Shown: piece by piece, positions 38,038 through 47,508 of the stretch
Layout: each line of letters opens with the position of its first letter
Position numbering within the stretch: position 1 is the stretch's first letter
Assembly (NCBI GenBank): GCA_902825995.1
Contig: CADEDE010000007.1
Span: forward strand, 1-58,975
Source: an uncultured Burkholderiales bacterium
GTDB lineage: Bacteria > Pseudomonadota > Gammaproteobacteria > Burkholderiales > Burkholderiaceae_C
Length of the DNA: 58,975 nt
Reading direction: 5' to 3'
Translations under genes and position numbers: made by a program
Notes under the pieces: model-generated
What the model saw: only the letters and a program-made list of their open reading frames with translations
What the model was told of the DNA's origin: nothing
The model's database searches: none

Positions 38038-38241
38038 ATGCCCAAGATGAAGACCAAGAGCAGCGCGAAGAAGCGTTTTCGCGTTCGTCCGGGAGGTACC
38101 GTCAAACGCGGTCAGGCGTTCAAGCGCCACATCCTCACCAAGAAGTCCACGAAGAACAAGCGCCACCTGCGTGGCGCTGTGAACGTGCATGAGACCAATA
38201 TGGGCGGCATCGCGCAGATGTTGCCTTTTGCCGGCCTCTGA
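38038..38241 (+). CDS. rpmI: Ribosomal protein bL35
   Basis: The 67-residue basic protein has the bL35 pattern [31 protein letters not shown] and [22 protein letters not shown] good AAGGAG lies just upstream. It is part of the 50S subunit and cotranscribed with rplT. Confidence 0.96.
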   Translation: MPKMKTKSSAKKRFRVRPGGTVKRGQAFKRHILTKKSTKNKRHLRGAVNVHETNMGGIAQMLPFAGL

Positions 38242-38264
38242 CCCAAAGCTGAAGGAGAACCAAC

Positions 38265-38621
38265 ATGCCTCGCGTCAAACGTGGTGTAACGGCACACGCC
38301 CGCCACAAGAAAGTACTCGCCCTGGCCAAGGGTTTCCGCGGCCGCCGCAAAAACGTCTTCCGCATCGCCAAAGAAGCGGTGATGAAGGCCGGGCAATATG
38401 CCTACCGCGACCGCCGCACCAAGAAACGTGTCTTCCGCCAGCTCTGGATCGCCCGCATCAACGCGGCCAGCCGTGAGTTGGGCGTCAGCTACAGCAAATT
38501 CATGGCCGGCCTGAAGAAGGCGCAGATCGACCTGGACCGCAAGGTGCTGGCCGATATGGCCGTCAACGACCCGGCTGCCTTTGGCAGCATCGTTGCCAAG
38601 GTGAAGGCCCAACTGGCTTGA
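38265..38621 (+). CDS. rplT: Ribosomal protein bL20
   Basis: The 118-residue protein has the bL20 signature [51 protein letters not shown]. It is needed for 50S assembly and represses its own operon in many bacteria. AGGAG precedes the start. Confidence 0.97.
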   Translation: MPRVKRGVTAHARHKKVLALAKGFRGRRKNVFRIAKEAVMKAGQYAYRDRRTKKRVFRQLWIARINAASRELGVSYSKFMAGLKKAQIDLDRKVLADMAVNDPAAFGSIVAKVKAQLA

Positions 38622-38659
38622 TCGATGGCGCCGCCTTGTGCGGCGCGCCACAAGCACCG

Positions 38660-38690
38660 AAGGCCGTCACCGGGGTGGCGGCCTTTTTTT
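38660..38690 (+). terminator. Intrinsic terminator/attenuator between rplT and pheS
   Basis: AAGGCCGTCAC and GTGGCGGCCTT form an 11-bp stem (one G-T) with a CGGG loop, followed by seven T (38684-38690). It lies just before pheS. No Phe-rich leader peptide is visible, unlike the pheM leader of enterobacteria. A shorter hairpin (GCGCCGC/GCGGCGC) sits upstream at about 38628-38648. Confidence 0.8.
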
Positions 38691-38705
38691 GTCTCGAAGC
38701 TACGA

Positions 38706-39749
38706 ATGAGCGATCTCGATTCACTGGTCACCTCCGCAAGCGCCGAGTTCGGCGCCGCGATGACGCCTGCCGATCTGGAGAATGCCAAGGCGCGCTTTCT
38801 CGGCAAAGCCGGGCGCGTGACCGATCTCTTGAAGTCGCTGGGTGCGCTCTCGGTTGAGGAGAAGAAGGCGCGCGGCGCCGAGATCAACGCCACCAAGCAA
38901 CGCATCGAAGCCGCGCTCCATTTGCGCCGGCAAGCGCTGGCCGATGCCGAGCTCGACGCCCTGCTGAAGGCCGAGGCGCTCGACGTGACCCTGCCGGGCC
39001 GCCACCGCGGTATCGGCGGCTTGCACCCGGTGTCGCGCGCGATGGAGCGCATCGAAGCCATCTTCGGCTCGATGGGCTTCGACATCGCCGACGGCCCTGA
39101 GATCGAAACCGACTGGTACAGCTTCACGGCGCTGAACAACCCCGAGAACCACCCGGCGCGCTCGATGCAGGACACCTTCTACGTCGATATGAAAGACGCC
39201 GAAGGCCGCTGGCTGAACCTGCGCCCGCATACCAGCCCGATGCAGGTGCGTTATGCGCGCGCCCACGCGGCCAAATACGCCGGCATGGGCGCCATGCCCG
39301 AAATTCGCGTCATTGCGCCGGGTCGCACCTACCGCGTCGATAGCGACGCCACGCATTCGCCGATGTTCCATCAGTGCGAAGGTCTGTGGATCGGCGAGAA
39401 CGTCAGCTTCAAGGATCTGAAATCGGTATTCACCGATTTCTGCCGCCGCTACTACGAGAGCGACGATCTCGAACTGCGCTTTCGGCCGAGCTTCTTCCCC
39501 TTCACCGAACCGTCGGCGGAAATCGATATCGCGTTTGCGTCCGGCCCGCTGAAAGGCCAGTGGCTCGAAATCGCCGGCGCCGGCCAGGTGCATCCGAATG
39601 TGATTCGCAACTTCGGCCTCGACCCGGAGCGCCATATCGGTTTTGCCTTCGGCATGGGGCCGGATCGGCTGGCGATGCTGCGCTACGGCGTGAACGATTT
39701 GCGCCTGTTTTTCGAGGGCGATCTGCGCTTTCTGTCGCAGTTCAAATAA
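38706..39749 (+). CDS. pheS: Phenylalanyl-tRNA synthetase alpha subunit
   Basis: The 347-residue alpha subunit has an N-terminal coiled coil ([40 protein letters not shown]) and a catalytic domain: [19 protein letters not shown], motif 2 ([26 protein letters not shown]) and motif 3 ([23 protein letters not shown]). The ATG at 38706 is chosen; the 27 upstream in-frame codons run across the terminator. It forms the (alpha-beta)2 enzyme with pheT, 9 bp downstream. Confidence 0.97.
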   Translation: MSDLDSLVTSASAEFGAAMTPADLENAKARFLGKAGRVTDLLKSLGALSVEEKKARGAEINATKQRIEAALHLRRQALADAELDALLKAEALDVTLPGRHRGIGGLHPVSRAMERIEAIFGSMGFDIADGPEIETDWYSFTALNNPENHPARSMQDTFYVDMKDAEGRWLNLRPHTSPMQVRYARAHAAKYAGMGAMPEIRVIAPGRTYRVDSDATHSPMFHQCEGLWIGENVSFKDLKSVFTDFCRRYYESDDLELRFRPSFFPFTEPSAEIDIAFASGPLKGQWLEIAGAGQVHPNVIRNFGLDPERHIGFAFGMGPDRLAMLRYGVNDLRLFFEGDLRFLSQFK

Positions 39750-39758
39750 GTCACCACG

Positions 39759-42182
39759 ATGCAATTCCCTGAAAGCTGGCTGCGCGAATTCTGCGACCCA
39801 CCGCTGTCGACGCAAGCGCTCGCCGATCTGTTGACCATGTCGGGCATGGAAGTCGAATCGCTTCGTGCCGTGGCGCCGCCATGCTCGGGCATCGTCGTCG
39901 GCGAAATCGTCGAGGCGGTGCAGCATCCGAATGCCGACAAGCTGCGTGTGTGCAAAGTCAATGCCGGCGAGTTCTCGAAAGACGGGCCGCTACAGATCGT
40001 CTGCGGCGCGCCGAATGCGCGCGCGGGCATTCGCGTGCCATTGGCCCTGGTCGGCGCCAAGCTGCCACCCGGCGAAGATGGCAAAGCCTTCCAGATCGGC
40101 GTGGGCAAGCTGCGCGGTGTCGAGAGCTTGGGCATGTTGTGCTCGGCGCGCGAACTGAAACTCTCGCAAGACCACGGCGGCCTGCTCGAACTCGCGGCCG
40201 ACGCGCCGCTCGGTGCCGATATCCGTGAGGTGCTGAAGCTCGATGACCCCATCTTCACGCTGAAGCTGACGCCGAATCTGGCGCATGGCCTCTCGGTCTT
40301 CGGTGTCGCGCGCGAAGTTTCCGCATTGACGGGCGCGCCCTTGAAGACGCCGGCCTTCCCGCCGGTGAAGGTTACCCACGACGGCAAACTGCCGGTGCGT
40401 ATCGAAGCCAAGGATCTGTGCGGCCGCTTCTCCGGCCGCATTGTGCGCAGCGTCAACCCGAAAGCGGCGACGCCCGCGTGGATGGTCGAGCGCCTGGCGC
40501 GCTGCGGCCAGCGCTCGGTGACGGCGCTGGTGGATATCTCGAACTATGTATTGTTCGAGTTCGGCCAGCCTTCGCACATCTTCGATCTGGACAAAATCCA
40601 CGACGGCCTGGTCGTGCGCTGGGGCCGGGCCGGCGAGCAGTTGAAATTGCTCAACGGCAATACCGTCGATCTGGATGAGCAGGTCGGTGTGATCGCCGAC
40701 AGCCAGGCCGTCGAATCGCTCGCCGGCATCATGGGCGGCGACGCCACGGCGGTGGGTGACGCCACGCAAAACGTCTATGTCGAAGCCGCCTTCTGGTGGC
40801 CCGAAGCGGTGCAGGGTCGCTCGCGGCGCTACGGCTTTTCAACCGATGCCGGGCACCGCTTCGAGCGCGGCGTCGATCCCGCCGGCACCGTCGAACAGAT
40901 CGAGCGCATCACGCAATTCATCGTCGATATCTGCGGCGGCCAAGCCGGGCCGATGGACGACCAGCCGGTGGCGATGCCGGTGCGCGCGCCGGTCACCCTG
41001 CGCGTCGGGCGCGCGGCCAAGGTCATCGGCATGCCGCTCACGCAGGCGCAATGTGCCGATGCAATGGGCCGCTTGGGCTTTGCCCTCACCGAGGGCGAGG
41101 GCACGATCACCGTTACGCCGCCCTCATGGCGCTTCGACCTGACCATCGAGGAGGATCTGATCGAGGAAGTCATCCGCATGATCGGCTATTCGCGCTTGCC
41201 GAGCACGCCTGCGCTGGCGCCGGTAACCGCGCGCGCGCAACCCGAATCGCGCCGCAGCGTGCACGTCGTGCGCCGCGCGCTGGCCGCGCTCGACTACCAG
41301 GAAACCATCAATTTCAGTTTCGTCGAGGCGCGTTGGGAGCATGAACTGGCCGGCAATCCCGAGCCGATCGCCGTGCTTAACCCGATCGCCGCGCCGCTGG
41401 CGGTGATGCGCTCGAGCCTGATCGGTAACCTGGTCGATGTACTGCGCTACAACCTGGCGCGGCGCGCGGCACGCGTACGCGTCTTCGAGGTCGGGCGCGT
41501 CTTCAAGCGCGACAGTGCCGTTGCGCATGGACCGCTCGAGGTCGCGGGCATCGACCAGCCGATGCGCGCAGCCGGCTTGGCCTTCGGGCCGGCCGATAGC
41601 GCGCAATGGGGCACGCCCGAGCGCGCGGTCGATTTCTTCGATATCAAGGGCGATGTGCAAGCGCTGCTGGCGCCCAAAAACCCGCGCTTCGTTGCCGCCG
41701 AACATCCCGCGCTGCACCCCGGCCGCAGCGCGCGCATCGAGCTCGACGGCCGCCTCATCGGCTGGTGCGGCGAGCTGCACCCGCGCTGGCGCCAGGCCTA
41801 CGAGTTGCCCCAGGCGCCGGTATTGTTCGAGCTTGAGCTCGCTGCATTGCAGGCACGCGAGTTGCCGGCGCCGGTTGCCGTGCCCAAGCAGCAATCGGCA
41901 CTGCGCGATCTGGCCCTGGTGCTGCCCGATCGCGTCAGCCACGATGCGCTGATCGCGGCGGCCCTGGCCGATGGTTCAGGCCTGGTGCGTTCGGTCCGTT
42001 TGTTCGACCTCTACAAACCCAAGATGCCGATCGCCCATATGGCCGCCGACGAGCGCAGCCTGGCGCTGCATTTCGAACTGCGCGACGATACAGCGACACT
42101 GACCGAAGAGCGCATCGAGGCCGCGATGAGCGCGGCCGTGCAGCGCCTGCAAAACCAACTTGGCGCGCGCCTGCGCGCCTGA
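39759..42182 (+). CDS. pheT: Phenylalanyl-tRNA synthetase beta subunit
   Basis: The 807-residue subunit has the OB/tRNA-binding domain ([15 protein letters not shown], about 70-90), the B3/B4 editing domain ([20 protein letters not shown]), B5 with an HTH-like fold, the catalytic-like region ([28 protein letters not shown]) and the ferredoxin-like anticodon-binding domain at the C-terminus. Length is normal for the family (about 800). Confidence 0.96.
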   Translation: MQFPESWLREFCDPPLSTQALADLLTMSGMEVESLRAVAPPCSGIVVGEIVEAVQHPNADKLRVCKVNAGEFSKDGPLQIVCGAPNARAGIRVPLALVGAKLPPGEDGKAFQIGVGKLRGVESLGMLCSARELKLSQDHGGLLELAADAPLGADIREVLKLDDPIFTLKLTPNLAHGLSVFGVAREVSALTGAPLKTPAFPPVKVTHDGKLPVRIEAKDLCGRFSGRIVRSVNPKAATPAWMVERLARCGQRSVTALVDISNYVLFEFGQPSHIFDLDKIHDGLVVRWGRAGEQLKLLNGNTVDLDEQVGVIADSQAVESLAGIMGGDATAVGDATQNVYVEAAFWWPEAVQGRSRRYGFSTDAGHRFERGVDPAGTVEQIERITQFIVDICGGQAGPMDDQPVAMPVRAPVTLRVGRAAKVIGMPLTQAQCADAMGRLGFALTEGEGTITVTPPSWRFDLTIEEDLIEEVIRMIGYSRLPSTPALAPVTARAQPESRRSVHVVRRALAALDYQETINFSFVEARWEHELAGNPEPIAVLNPIAAPLAVMRSSLIGNLVDVLRYNLARRAARVRVFEVGRVFKRDSAVAHGPLEVAGIDQPMRAAGLAFGPADSAQWGTPERAVDFFDIKGDVQALLAPKNPRFVAAEHPALHPGRSARIELDGRLIGWCGELHPRWRQAYELPQAPVLFELELAALQARELPAPVAVPKQQSALRDLALVLPDRVSHDALIAAALADGSGLVRSVRLFDLYKPKMPIAHMAADERSLALHFELRDDTATLTEERIEAAMSAAVQRLQNQLGARLRA

Positions 42183-42193
42183 AGGCCGCCAAC

Positions 42194-42571
42194 ATGAACA
42201 CCTCGCCCCCCGCCGCGCCGCCCCGCGATTCCGAGCGTGTGTTGCTGCCCTCGCTGGAAACGCCCACGCTGACCAAGGCCGACTTGGCCGAGCTCTTGTT
42301 CGAGCGCCTGGGCCTGAACAAGCGCGAGTCCAAGGATATGGTCGAAGCCTTCTTCGAAATCGTCAACGGCGCATTGGTCGGCGGGGACGATATCAAGCTT
42401 TCGGGCTTCGGCAACTTTAATATCCGGCGCAAGGCCCCGCGCCCCGGACGCAACCCGCGCACCGGGGAATCGATCCCGATCAAGGCCCGAAATGTGGTCA
42501 CTTTTCACGCCAGCCATAAATTGAAGGGCTTGGTGCAAGGCGAAATCAGCGCTGAAGAAGAGTTCGAGTAA
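42194..42571 (+). CDS. ihfA: Integration host factor alpha subunit
   Basis: The 125-residue DNA-bending protein has the HU/IHF fold with the DNA-intercalating arm ([23 protein letters not shown]) and IHF-alpha features ([50 protein letters not shown]). It follows pheT by 11 bp, the usual place. The N-terminus is about 25 residues longer than the common 99-residue form ([20 protein letters not shown]). Confidence 0.93.
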   Translation: MNTSPPAAPPRDSERVLLPSLETPTLTKADLAELLFERLGLNKRESKDMVEAFFEIVNGALVGGDDIKLSGFGNFNIRRKAPRPGRNPRTGESIPIKARNVVTFHASHKLKGLVQGEISAEEEFE

Positions 42572-42606
42572 AGTCTGAGCTTTCCCAATGAAAGTCATTG
42601 ATTTAA

Positions 42607-43050
42607 ATGGAGAAAGCGCTCCCGGCGATCCCAGCCAAACGCTATTTCACCATCGGTGAGGTGAGCGATTTGTGCGGCGTGAAGCCGTACGTGCTGCGCT
42701 ATTGGGAACAGGAGTTCACGCAACTCAAACCGATGAAGCGGCGCGGCAACCGCCGCTACTACCAGCACCACGAAGTGCTGCTGATCCGGCGCATTCGCGA
42801 CCTGCTCTACGAGCAGGGCTTCACCATCAGCGGCGCGCGCAATCGACTGGCGGATCCCAACGGCGTGCCCCGGGAAGCTTTGGCACCTATCGACACCGAT
42901 GCCGAGGCCGACGACGGTCTCGACCTGCGCGGCGACAGCGACGACGAGGCCGACGATCCTGAGGCCATGCCCCTGCCCGATGGGGTCACGCTGGCGCCCG
43001 ACGATATCCGCAGCGAGCTGCTGGCCATCCGCCGCCTGCTCGAGCCCTGA
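42607..43050 (+). CDS. MerR-family regulator
   Basis: The 147-residue protein has an N-terminal MerR domain with the DNA-binding segment AKRYFTIGEVSDLCGVKPYVLRYWEQEF and the wing (KPMKRRGNRRYYQHHEVLLIRRIRDLLYEQGFTI), then an acidic C-terminal tail (ADDGLDLRGDSDDEADD) rather than an effector domain. It is regularly found after ihfA in betaproteobacteria and resembles the minimal MerR-type regulators with no metal-binding cysteines. Target unknown. Confidence 0.9.
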   Translation: MEKALPAIPAKRYFTIGEVSDLCGVKPYVLRYWEQEFTQLKPMKRRGNRRYYQHHEVLLIRRIRDLLYEQGFTISGARNRLADPNGVPREALAPIDTDAEADDGLDLRGDSDDEADDPEAMPLPDGVTLAPDDIRSELLAIRRLLEP

Positions 43051-43086
43051 AGCGCGCGGCGCTGCGGCTATACTTCGCGCCTTCGT

Positions 43087-43163
43087 CGGGGTGTAGCGCA
43101 GCCTGGTAGCGCACTTGCATGGGGTGCAAGGGGTCGCGAGTTCGAATCCCGCCACCCCGACCA
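43087..43163 (+). tRNA. tRNA-Pro(GGG)
   Basis: The 77-nt gene folds into a standard cloverleaf with acceptor stem CGGGGTG/CACCCCG, the D-arm AGCGCAGCCTGGTAGCGC, anticodon stem CTTGC/GCAAG with loop ATGGGGT (anticodon GGG at 43121-43123), TTCGAAT T-loop, and encoded CCA end. It decodes Pro CCC. The 3' 38 nt are repeated at 44052-44089. A terminator-like stem (43172-43204) follows. Confidence 0.95.
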
Positions 43164-43180
43164 ATGAAATCAACGGGTTA
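43126..43180 (+). repeat. Left copy of the tRNA-Pro 3'-end direct repeat (candidate attL)
   Basis: The last 38 nt of tRNA-Pro plus 17 flanking bases recur at 44052-44106 with one mismatch (54/55). This is what integration into a tRNA gene leaves behind. Confidence 0.85.
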
Positions 43181-43204
43181 GCTCTCACAAGGGGCTAACC
43201 CGTT
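43172..43204 (+). terminator. Terminator-like stem after tRNA-Pro
   Basis: AACGGGTTAGC (43172-43182) pairs perfectly with GCTAACCCGTT (43194-43204). The left arm begins within the direct repeat, while the right arm is unique to this copy. Confidence 0.7.
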
Positions 43205-43376
43205 TGGCTTTGTGGGGCTCCAGGGGTCCACTGGGGGGTACACCGCGAAGCGGACTTTGCGATGCATCATGGGACGCGATGCGTCGCGGCCACGAGACAC
43301 GCGCGCCGCGTGACAGCGGTCCGCAACCTCAACGCGACGAGCCGCGGGCGACCGATCGACCTGCCTGTCGCCCATC

Positions 43377-44051
43377 TCACCCGTCCGTCTGCTCGGGAGC
43401 TCGAGTCGAATCGGCGGCATCCACGCCTCGCGCGCGACTGACGTGCGCCCAGAAGCTCGACTTGCGCTTGTGCTGCATCCGGATCCTGGCCTCGAACGTC
43501 TCGGGTGGTTCGAGAGGCATGAGCGCGGCGCACCGCTGCGCGAGCGCCTGCAGCTTGGCCCAATACGTGGCACCGTGAGCGTATGCAGGGGAGTACGCCC
43601 TGTCGAGGATCGCCACCAGCAGCGCGCGGTACACCGCCGTGGCTCCGGTCCAAAGCCTCTCGCTCTCCAGGGCTCGGGCCAATGGCACCAACGTCCCGTA
43701 GTCGCCGCCCCGGATGCTGCCGGGTGCTGCCACGAGCGCTGCCTCGGCCGCCGCGCCATCGCCGACGTCCATGAACAACGATGCGACAACGACAGGGTCA
43801 CCGTGCTTCGTGGCCAGTGCCCGCGCCTGCTCGGCGGCCTCGGCCTGCGCATTTGGCGGCAGCAGCTCGAGCCAGCCGTGGAAGTCGCTGACCGACAGCG
43901 TGGTCTCGAAGATGTGCTGCCTGATCACGGCCGCTTCGCCGGTGCGCCCGATGGCCGCAGCCGTCAGTACTTCGGCCTGCAGCCTCTGGCGCGAACTCTC
44001 CAGGCGATCCCACGAGCCTTCCAGCCACGACAAGGCGCCCTCGGGCCGGTC
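43377..44051 (-). pseudogene. 5'-truncated DUF6880-like gene inside the tRNA-Pro island
   Basis: A frame of about 225 codons encodes a helical-repeat protein with the DUF6880 C-terminal pattern: LWTGATAVYRALLVAILDRAYSPAYAHGATYWAKLQALA and MQHKRKSSFWAHV. Upstream codons would come from antisense tRNA-Pro sequence, so the real 5' end is missing and was probably lost at the repeat junction at 44051/44052. The remaining frame is intact to its stop. The 5' part is unrecoverable in this window, so the protein is most likely not made properly. Confidence 0.6.
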
Positions 44052-44106
44052 GCAAGGGGTCGCGAGTTCGAATCCCGCCACCCCGACCATTGAAATCAAC
44101 GGGTTA
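44052..44106 (+). repeat. Right copy of the tRNA-Pro 3'-end direct repeat (candidate attR)
   Basis: Identical to 43126-43180 except for one base (T at 44090, A at 43164). It contains only the tRNA 3' 38 nt, so it cannot make a tRNA. It is followed by its own terminator-like stem, AACGGGTTACG/CGTAGCCCGTT at 44098-44129. Confidence 0.85.
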
Positions 44107-44226
44107 CGTCAGCGATGGCGTAGCCCGTTTCCCTTTGCGCCTTTGCACTTTTGCGCCGACACTGACCGCTCAGCAAGCGGGAAGTCGTCTTGAAGGTGAT
44201 CGCGATATGCAACCACCCCAGCGCAT

Positions 44227-45942
44227 TCACATCCCCGCGTAGTTCGGCCCACCGCCGCCCTCGGGCGTGACCCAGACGATATTCTGCGTCGGATCCTTGA
44301 TGTCGCAGGTCTTGCAGTGCACGCAGTTCTGGGCGTTGATCTGCAGGCGGGCCTTCGATACCTCAGGATGATGGGAGCCGTCGTGGTCTTCGACGAACTC
44401 ATAGACACCGGCCGGGCAGTAGCGGCTCTCGGGGCCGGCATACCTGGCCAGGTTGATGGCGACAGGCACCTTGGCGTCGATCAGCGTCAGGTGCGCCGGC
44501 TGGTTTTCTTCGTGGTTGGTGTTGCTGATGAACACCGACGAGAGGCGGTCGAAGGTCAACACGCCGTCGGGCTTGGGGTAGGCAATCTGCACGCACTCGG
44601 CGGCAGGTTTCAGGCGCGCGTGGTCGGGCTCATGGCGGTGCAAGGTCCAGGGCGCCGTCTTGAAGCCGAGCTTGGGCAGCAGCCAGTGCTCGATGCCGGT
44701 CATCACGGCGCCGACCAGGTTGCCCTTCTTGAACCATTGTTTGAAGTTGCGCGCGCCATTCAATTCATCCCACAGCCAGCTGGCGCGGAAGGCTTCGGGG
44801 TAGGCCTTCAATTCGTCGTGGCGGCGGTTCTGCTTGACGACGGCCTCGTACAAAGCTTCGGCGCAGAGCATGCCGGACTTCATTGCCGCGTGGCTGCCCT
44901 TGATGCGCGCGGCATTCAGCGTGCCGGCTTCGCAGCCGATGAGCGCGCCTCCGGGGAAGACCAGCTTGGGCAGGCTCAAGAGGCCGCCGGCGGTGATGGC
45001 GCGCGCGCCGTAGCCGATGCGCCTGCCGCCTTCGATGTGCGGGCGAATCGACGGGTGCGTTTTCCAGCGCTGCATTTCCTCGAACGGGCTGAGCCAGGGG
45101 TTCTGGTAATCCAGGCCGGTGACGAAGCCGAGCGTGACCTTGTTGCCTTCCAGGTGGTAGAGAAAACCGCCGCCGTAGGTGTGGGTGTCCATCGGCCAGC
45201 CGGCGGTATGTACGACATGGCCGGGCCTGGCTTTGGCGGGGTCGATTTCCCACAGCTCCTTGATGCCCAGCGCATAACTTTGCGGGTCTCTGCCGCTGTC
45301 CAGGCGGTAGCGCGCGATGACCTGTCTGCCCAGGTGGCCGCGTGCGCCTTCGGCAAAAATCGTATAGCGGCCATGCAGTTCCATGCCGAGCTGGAAGCCT
45401 GCGTGCGGTGCGCCGTCCTTACCGACGCCCAGGTTGCCGGTGGCTACGCCCAAGACCTTCCCGTCGGCGCCGAACAGCACTTCGGCGGCGGCGAAGCCGG
45501 GGAATATTTCGACGCCCAGCGCTTGCGCCTGTTCGGCCAGCCATTGGGTCACGGCACCCAGGCTGACGATGTAGTTGCCGCCGTTGTGCAGGCAGTCGGG
45601 CACGAAAAAATCGGGCGTGCGCCAGGCCTTGTGCTCGCCGAGCCACAGCACTTCGTCGCCGACCACGCGCTGGTTCAGCGGCGCGCCGCGCGTGCGCCAG
45701 TCGGGAAACAGCTCGGCCATCGCGCGCGGGTCGATCACCGCGCCCGACAGGATGTGCGCGCCGGGCTCGGAGCCCTTCTCGAGCACCACCACCGAGATTT
45801 CCTGGCCCTCGAAGGCCGCGAGCTGCTTCAGGCGAATCGCGCAGGCCAGGCCCGCAGGGCCGGCGCCGACCACCACCACGTCGTACGCCATCGCTTCGCG
45901 CGGGCCGTGCTGGGCGAGGATTTCCTGGGGCGTCATGGGCAT
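44227..45942 (-). CDS. Electron transfer flavoprotein-ubiquinone oxidoreductase
   Basis: The 571-residue protein has an FAD domain (VVVVGAGPAGLACAIRLKQL), the quinone-binding middle part (FLYHLEGNKVTLGFVTGLDYQNPWLSPFEEMQ, VFPGGALIGCEAGTLNAARIKG) and a C-terminal 4Fe-4S domain with C509, C540, C543 and C546 (INAQNCVHCKTCDIKDP). It passes electrons from ETF, loaded by acyl-CoA and other dehydrogenases, to ubiquinone at the inner membrane. Start at 45942 or two codons downstream at 45936. An SDR gene is divergent across 74 bp. Confidence 0.96.
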   Translation of the reverse strand: MPMTPQEILAQHGPREAMAYDVVVVGAGPAGLACAIRLKQLAAFEGQEISVVVLEKGSEPGAHILSGAVIDPRAMAELFPDWRTRGAPLNQRVVGDEVLWLGEHKAWRTPDFFVPDCLHNGGNYIVSLGAVTQWLAEQAQALGVEIFPGFAAAEVLFGADGKVLGVATGNLGVGKDGAPHAGFQLGMELHGRYTIFAEGARGHLGRQVIARYRLDSGRDPQSYALGIKELWEIDPAKARPGHVVHTAGWPMDTHTYGGGFLYHLEGNKVTLGFVTGLDYQNPWLSPFEEMQRWKTHPSIRPHIEGGRRIGYGARAITAGGLLSLPKLVFPGGALIGCEAGTLNAARIKGSHAAMKSGMLCAEALYEAVVKQNRRHDELKAYPEAFRASWLWDELNGARNFKQWFKKGNLVGAVMTGIEHWLLPKLGFKTAPWTLHRHEPDHARLKPAAECVQIAYPKPDGVLTFDRLSSVFISNTNHEENQPAHLTLIDAKVPVAINLARYAGPESRYCPAGVYEFVEDHDGSHHPEVSKARLQINAQNCVHCKTCDIKDPTQNIVWVTPEGGGGPNYAGM

Positions 45943-46016
45943 CGGGGCAGTGGCGCAACGCCATCATTCTATGAGTGCGTGCTATCGTGAAGCCGGGTCT
46001 CAGTCAGGGGAAATAT

Positions 46017-46799
46017 ATGGCGTATCAAATCGACCTTTCCGGCCGCGTGGCCTTGATCACCGGCGCATCGAGCGGCCTGGGCGCGCAGTTCGCCAAGACG
46101 CTGTCGGCCGCCGGTGCCGGCGTGGTGTTGGCCGCGCGCCGCATCGAGCGCCTGAAGACCCTGCGCGCCGAAATCGAAGCCAATGACGGCGACGCGCATG
46201 TGGTCGGCATGGACGTGACCGACAACGACAGCATCTGCGCTGCGATTGCGCATGCCGAGACCGAGATGGGCACGATCGACATCCTGGTCAATAACTCGGG
46301 GGTCAGCACGATGCAGAAACTCACCGACGTGACGCCCGAGGACTACGACTTCGTGATGAATACCAATACGCGCGGTGCCTTCTTCGTGGCCCAGGAAGTT
46401 GCCAAACGCATGATCGCGCGCAGCCAGGGCGCGGCGCCCGGCACCTTCACCGGCGGGCGCATTGTCAACGTGGCGTCGATGGCCGGTCTGCGCGCGCTCG
46501 GCCAGATCGGCGTCTATGCCATGAGCAAGGCCGCGGTGATCCACATGACCAAGGCGATGGCGCTCGAATGGGGCCGCTACGGCATCAATGTCAATGCACT
46601 GTGCCCCGGCTATATCGATACCGAAATCAACCACCACCACTGGCAAACCGAGGCCGGCCAGAAGCTGGTGCAGATGCTGCCGCGCAAACGTATCGGCAGG
46701 CCGCAGGATCTGGACGCGGTGCTGATGATGCTGTGCGCCAACGAGAGTCATTTCGTCAATGGCGCGGTGATTGCGGCCGACGATGGATTTGGCGTGTGA
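46017..46799 (+). CDS. Short-chain dehydrogenase/reductase
   Basis: The 260-residue SDR has the NAD(P) motif TGASSGLGAQF, the NNSG variant of the NNAG motif (ILVNNSGV), the catalytic S in NVASMAGL, and YAMSK for the Y-x-x-x-K pair, then CPGYIDTEIN. The ATG at 46017 has AGGGG at good spacing; the upstream ATG at 45975 has weaker context. Substrate unknown; the sequence resembles the SDR group found with fatty-acid metabolism genes. It overlaps the next gene by GTGA. Confidence 0.92.
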   Translation: MAYQIDLSGRVALITGASSGLGAQFAKTLSAAGAGVVLAARRIERLKTLRAEIEANDGDAHVVGMDVTDNDSICAAIAHAETEMGTIDILVNNSGVSTMQKLTDVTPEDYDFVMNTNTRGAFFVAQEVAKRMIARSQGAAPGTFTGGRIVNVASMAGLRALGQIGVYAMSKAAVIHMTKAMALEWGRYGINVNALCPGYIDTEINHHHWQTEAGQKLVQMLPRKRIGRPQDLDAVLMMLCANESHFVNGAVIAADDGFGV

Positions 46800-47440
46800 G
46801 GCCTCTGACCCCGCTCGAAGCCCGCGTCCTGGGTGTGCTGGTCGAGAAGCAGCACACCGTTCCCGATACCTACCCGCTGTCGCTGAATGCGCTGGTGTCC
46901 GGCTGCAACCAGAAGACCGCCCGGGTGCCGGTCATCGAGGCCAGCGATGCCGAGGTGCTGACCGCCGTTGACGGCCTGAAGGGCTTGAGCCTGGTGTTCG
47001 AGGGCAGCAGCAGCCGCGTCGTCAAGTTCGAGCACAACCTGGGCCGTGTGCAGGGTGTGCCCGATGCGGCCGTTGCGCTGCTGGCCGTGCTGATGCTGCG
47101 CGGGCCGCAGACCGCGGCCGAGTTGCGCCTGAACGGCGAACGCCTGCACCGCTTCGCCGATATCGCGGCCGTCGAGGCCTGCCTCGACGAACTCGCCGAA
47201 CGCTTCCCGCCGCGCGTCGTCAAGTTGCCACGCGCGGCGGGTTCGCGCGAGGCGCGTTGGGCCCATCTCCTGTGCGGCGAGGTGTCGCTGCCGGCCGCGT
47301 CAGCCAACGGCGAGGCGCCGGTCGGTGTCAGCGCCGGCGAGTTGGCCGCCTTGAAGGCCGAACAAACCCGCCTGGCCGCGGAAGTGACCGAACTGCGTAC
47401 CCTGGTGCAGCGTCTGGCCCGCGAACTGGGCGTGGATTGA
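46796..47440 (+). CDS. DUF480 (YceH-like) protein
   Basis: The 214-residue protein has the DUF480 winged-helix pair: TPLEARVLGVLVEKQHTVPDTYPLSLNALVSGCNQKTAR, then LNGERLHRFADIAAVEACLDEL, and a C-terminal coiled coil (LKAEQTRLAAEVTELRTLVQRLAREL). The start is the GTG at 46796, overlapping the SDR stop. Function is unassigned in the family. Confidence 0.9.
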   Translation: MRPLTPLEARVLGVLVEKQHTVPDTYPLSLNALVSGCNQKTARVPVIEASDAEVLTAVDGLKGLSLVFEGSSSRVVKFEHNLGRVQGVPDAAVALLAVLMLRGPQTAAELRLNGERLHRFADIAAVEACLDELAERFPPRVVKLPRAAGSREARWAHLLCGEVSLPAASANGEAPVGVSAGELAALKAEQTRLAAEVTELRTLVQRLARELGVD

Positions 47441-47508
47441 AGATCTGAAGGGTGGCGAGCCATGCGCTTGGCGTGCGCCAATGACTGCCGTGGTTTGCCC
47501 TCCGCGAT

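Noticed and set aside
42595-43188. A minus-strand frame whose start reads [15 protein letters not shown]
   Set aside because: That sequence is the antisense translation of tRNA-Pro; it is a well-known spurious gene call. The same applies to the first 17 codons of the longer frame over the DUF6880-like remnant.
44317-45990. A 557-codon plus-strand open frame
   Set aside because: It is the antisense shadow of the ETF-ubiquinone oxidoreductase gene, which has FAD and 4Fe-4S motifs.
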